Shown: in pieces, positions 63,624-64,000 of the stretch | Layout: the number at the start of each line of letters is the position of its first letter | Position numbering within the stretch: position 1 is the stretch's first letter | Notes under the pieces: generated by a model | What the model was told of the DNA's origin: nothing | The model's input: the letters and a program-made list of their open reading frames with translations, nothing else | The model's database searches: none | Source of the DNA: a virus | Strand: one strand, 5' to 3' | Length of the DNA stretch: 64,000 bases | IMG/VR virus record: IMGVR_UViG_3300045741_000104 | Span: 1-64,000 of that record | Position numbers and translations under genes: made by a program

Positions 63624-64000
63624 CACACCCACCCATTCAATGCGCACAGCCTCCCCGGCTTGCGCTTCGGTTGAAACACCACCTTCGGCTTCGGGGGCTT
63701 CGGGGGCTTAGGTGGCGCAGCTTGCTGCTTCGCCATCCGCACCCTCAACGCCTTCGCCATCGCCTCACGCTTGCGCCGAAGGATGGCTTCCCTCTCCTCA
63801 GCTGTCTTCTCGACGACCTTCGCAAAGTAGCGGCGACGGCGCTTCTCCAACTGCTTCGCCCTGAACGCAGGGTCAGTTCGATACCGCTCCTTATACCGCT
63901 CCTTTCTGCGCTGTTTCACATCGTCGCGCTGCCCCCATACGCGGCTCCATGTTTTCTTGCGCTGCTTGGCAGACGCCCTCTTGGCTTCCTTCTCGGCCTG
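63623..64000 (-). CDS. Basic, possibly DNA-binding protein, 5' end cut by window edge
   Basis: The frame is open from the stop at 63623 to the right edge of the window (125 residues seen), so the gene begins outside. The seen part is strongly basic and helical: AEKEAKRASAKQRKKTWSRV, RRKERYKERYRTDPAFRAKQ, LEKRRRRYFAK, and then a Pro/Lys tail (PPKPPKPPKPKVVFQPKRKP). The 'R-Y-R-T-D-P-x-x-R-x-K-x-x-x-x-x-R-R-Y' piece resembles the leading part of endonuclease VII-like phage proteins, but no nuclease core is visible. A GTG at 63919 is a possible internal start. Confidence 0.55.
   Translation of the reverse strand, partial: QAEKEAKRASAKQRKKTWSRVWGQRDDVKQRRKERYKERYRTDPAFRAKQLEKRRRRYFAKVVEKTAEEREAILRRKREAMAKALRVRMAKQQAAPPKPPKPPKPKVVFQPKRKPGRLCALNGWV

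Noticed and set aside
1-64000. tRNA genes, integrase, repressor, phage RNA polymerase, tape measure or sheath
   Set aside because: I looked for cloverleaf-like segments and for the typical protein motifs and found none that I could support; this is by eye, so a tRNA scan would be decisive.

Overview
The window reads as one continuous stretch of a lytic, podovirus-like double-stranded DNA phage genome. The evidence is a complete virion module (terminase, portal, scaffold, N4-gp56-type major capsid protein, internal proteins, fibres), a spanin and muramidase lysis cassette and a large replication module. I saw no sheath, tape measure, integrase, repressor or rRNA. GC content is high, starts have strong AGGAG-type ribosome sites and genes overlap densely (ATGA, TGATG). 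A Gram-negative host is implied by the Rz/Rz1-type spanins. An alphaproteobacterial host is only a guess from GC content and one VPEID-like sorting tail. Both window edges cut genes on the minus strand, so the genome continues beyond both ends. A circularly permuted map would make the two minus-strand blocks one operon.

Layout. (1) 1-14,791, minus strand: an early and replication operon. It carries a RecB-like nuclease (cut), a DnaQ-like exonuclease, free-standing HNH endonucleases, a family A DNA polymerase interrupted by an intein, a zinc peptidase of the M20/M28 type, and many small unknown proteins. The operon starts with two small ribbon-helix-helix-like proteins below a promoter and operator. 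(2) 14,792-15,314: a non-coding AT-rich region with a 19-bp inverted repeat, a third copy of it and several TAAATTTAAG motifs; it may be an origin or control region. (3) 15,315-16,130, minus: a separately terminated unknown protein. (4) 16,131-16,605: a control region with a sigma70-like promoter running into two terminator hairpins, ahead of the late operon. (5) 16,606-54,874, plus: packaging, head, two HNH genes, a 2516-residue polyvalent internal protein, fibre genes including four tandem glycine-rich paralogues, lysis genes, then more virion proteins. (6) 54,849-64,000, minus: primase-helicase, a candidate SSB, an SF2 helicase with an intein, a VRR-NUC nuclease and small proteins.

How it works together. 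The early operon would replicate DNA with the PolA-type polymerase, a prim-pol/DUF927 primase-helicase, a SNF2-like helicase and several nucleases. The late operon packages and builds a short-tailed virion and lyses the cell with a muramidase and spanins. Homing elements are unusually dense. Three core enzymes (polymerase, TerL, SF2 helicase) each carry an intein at the catalytic heart: polymerase motif B and two Walker A loops. Four complete HNH-type genes are added, one of them a complete HNH frame nested out of frame inside the polymerase intein. That nested gene, the related P-loop inteins (one beginning with Pro), and the four tandem glycine-rich fibre proteins are the most unusual features here.
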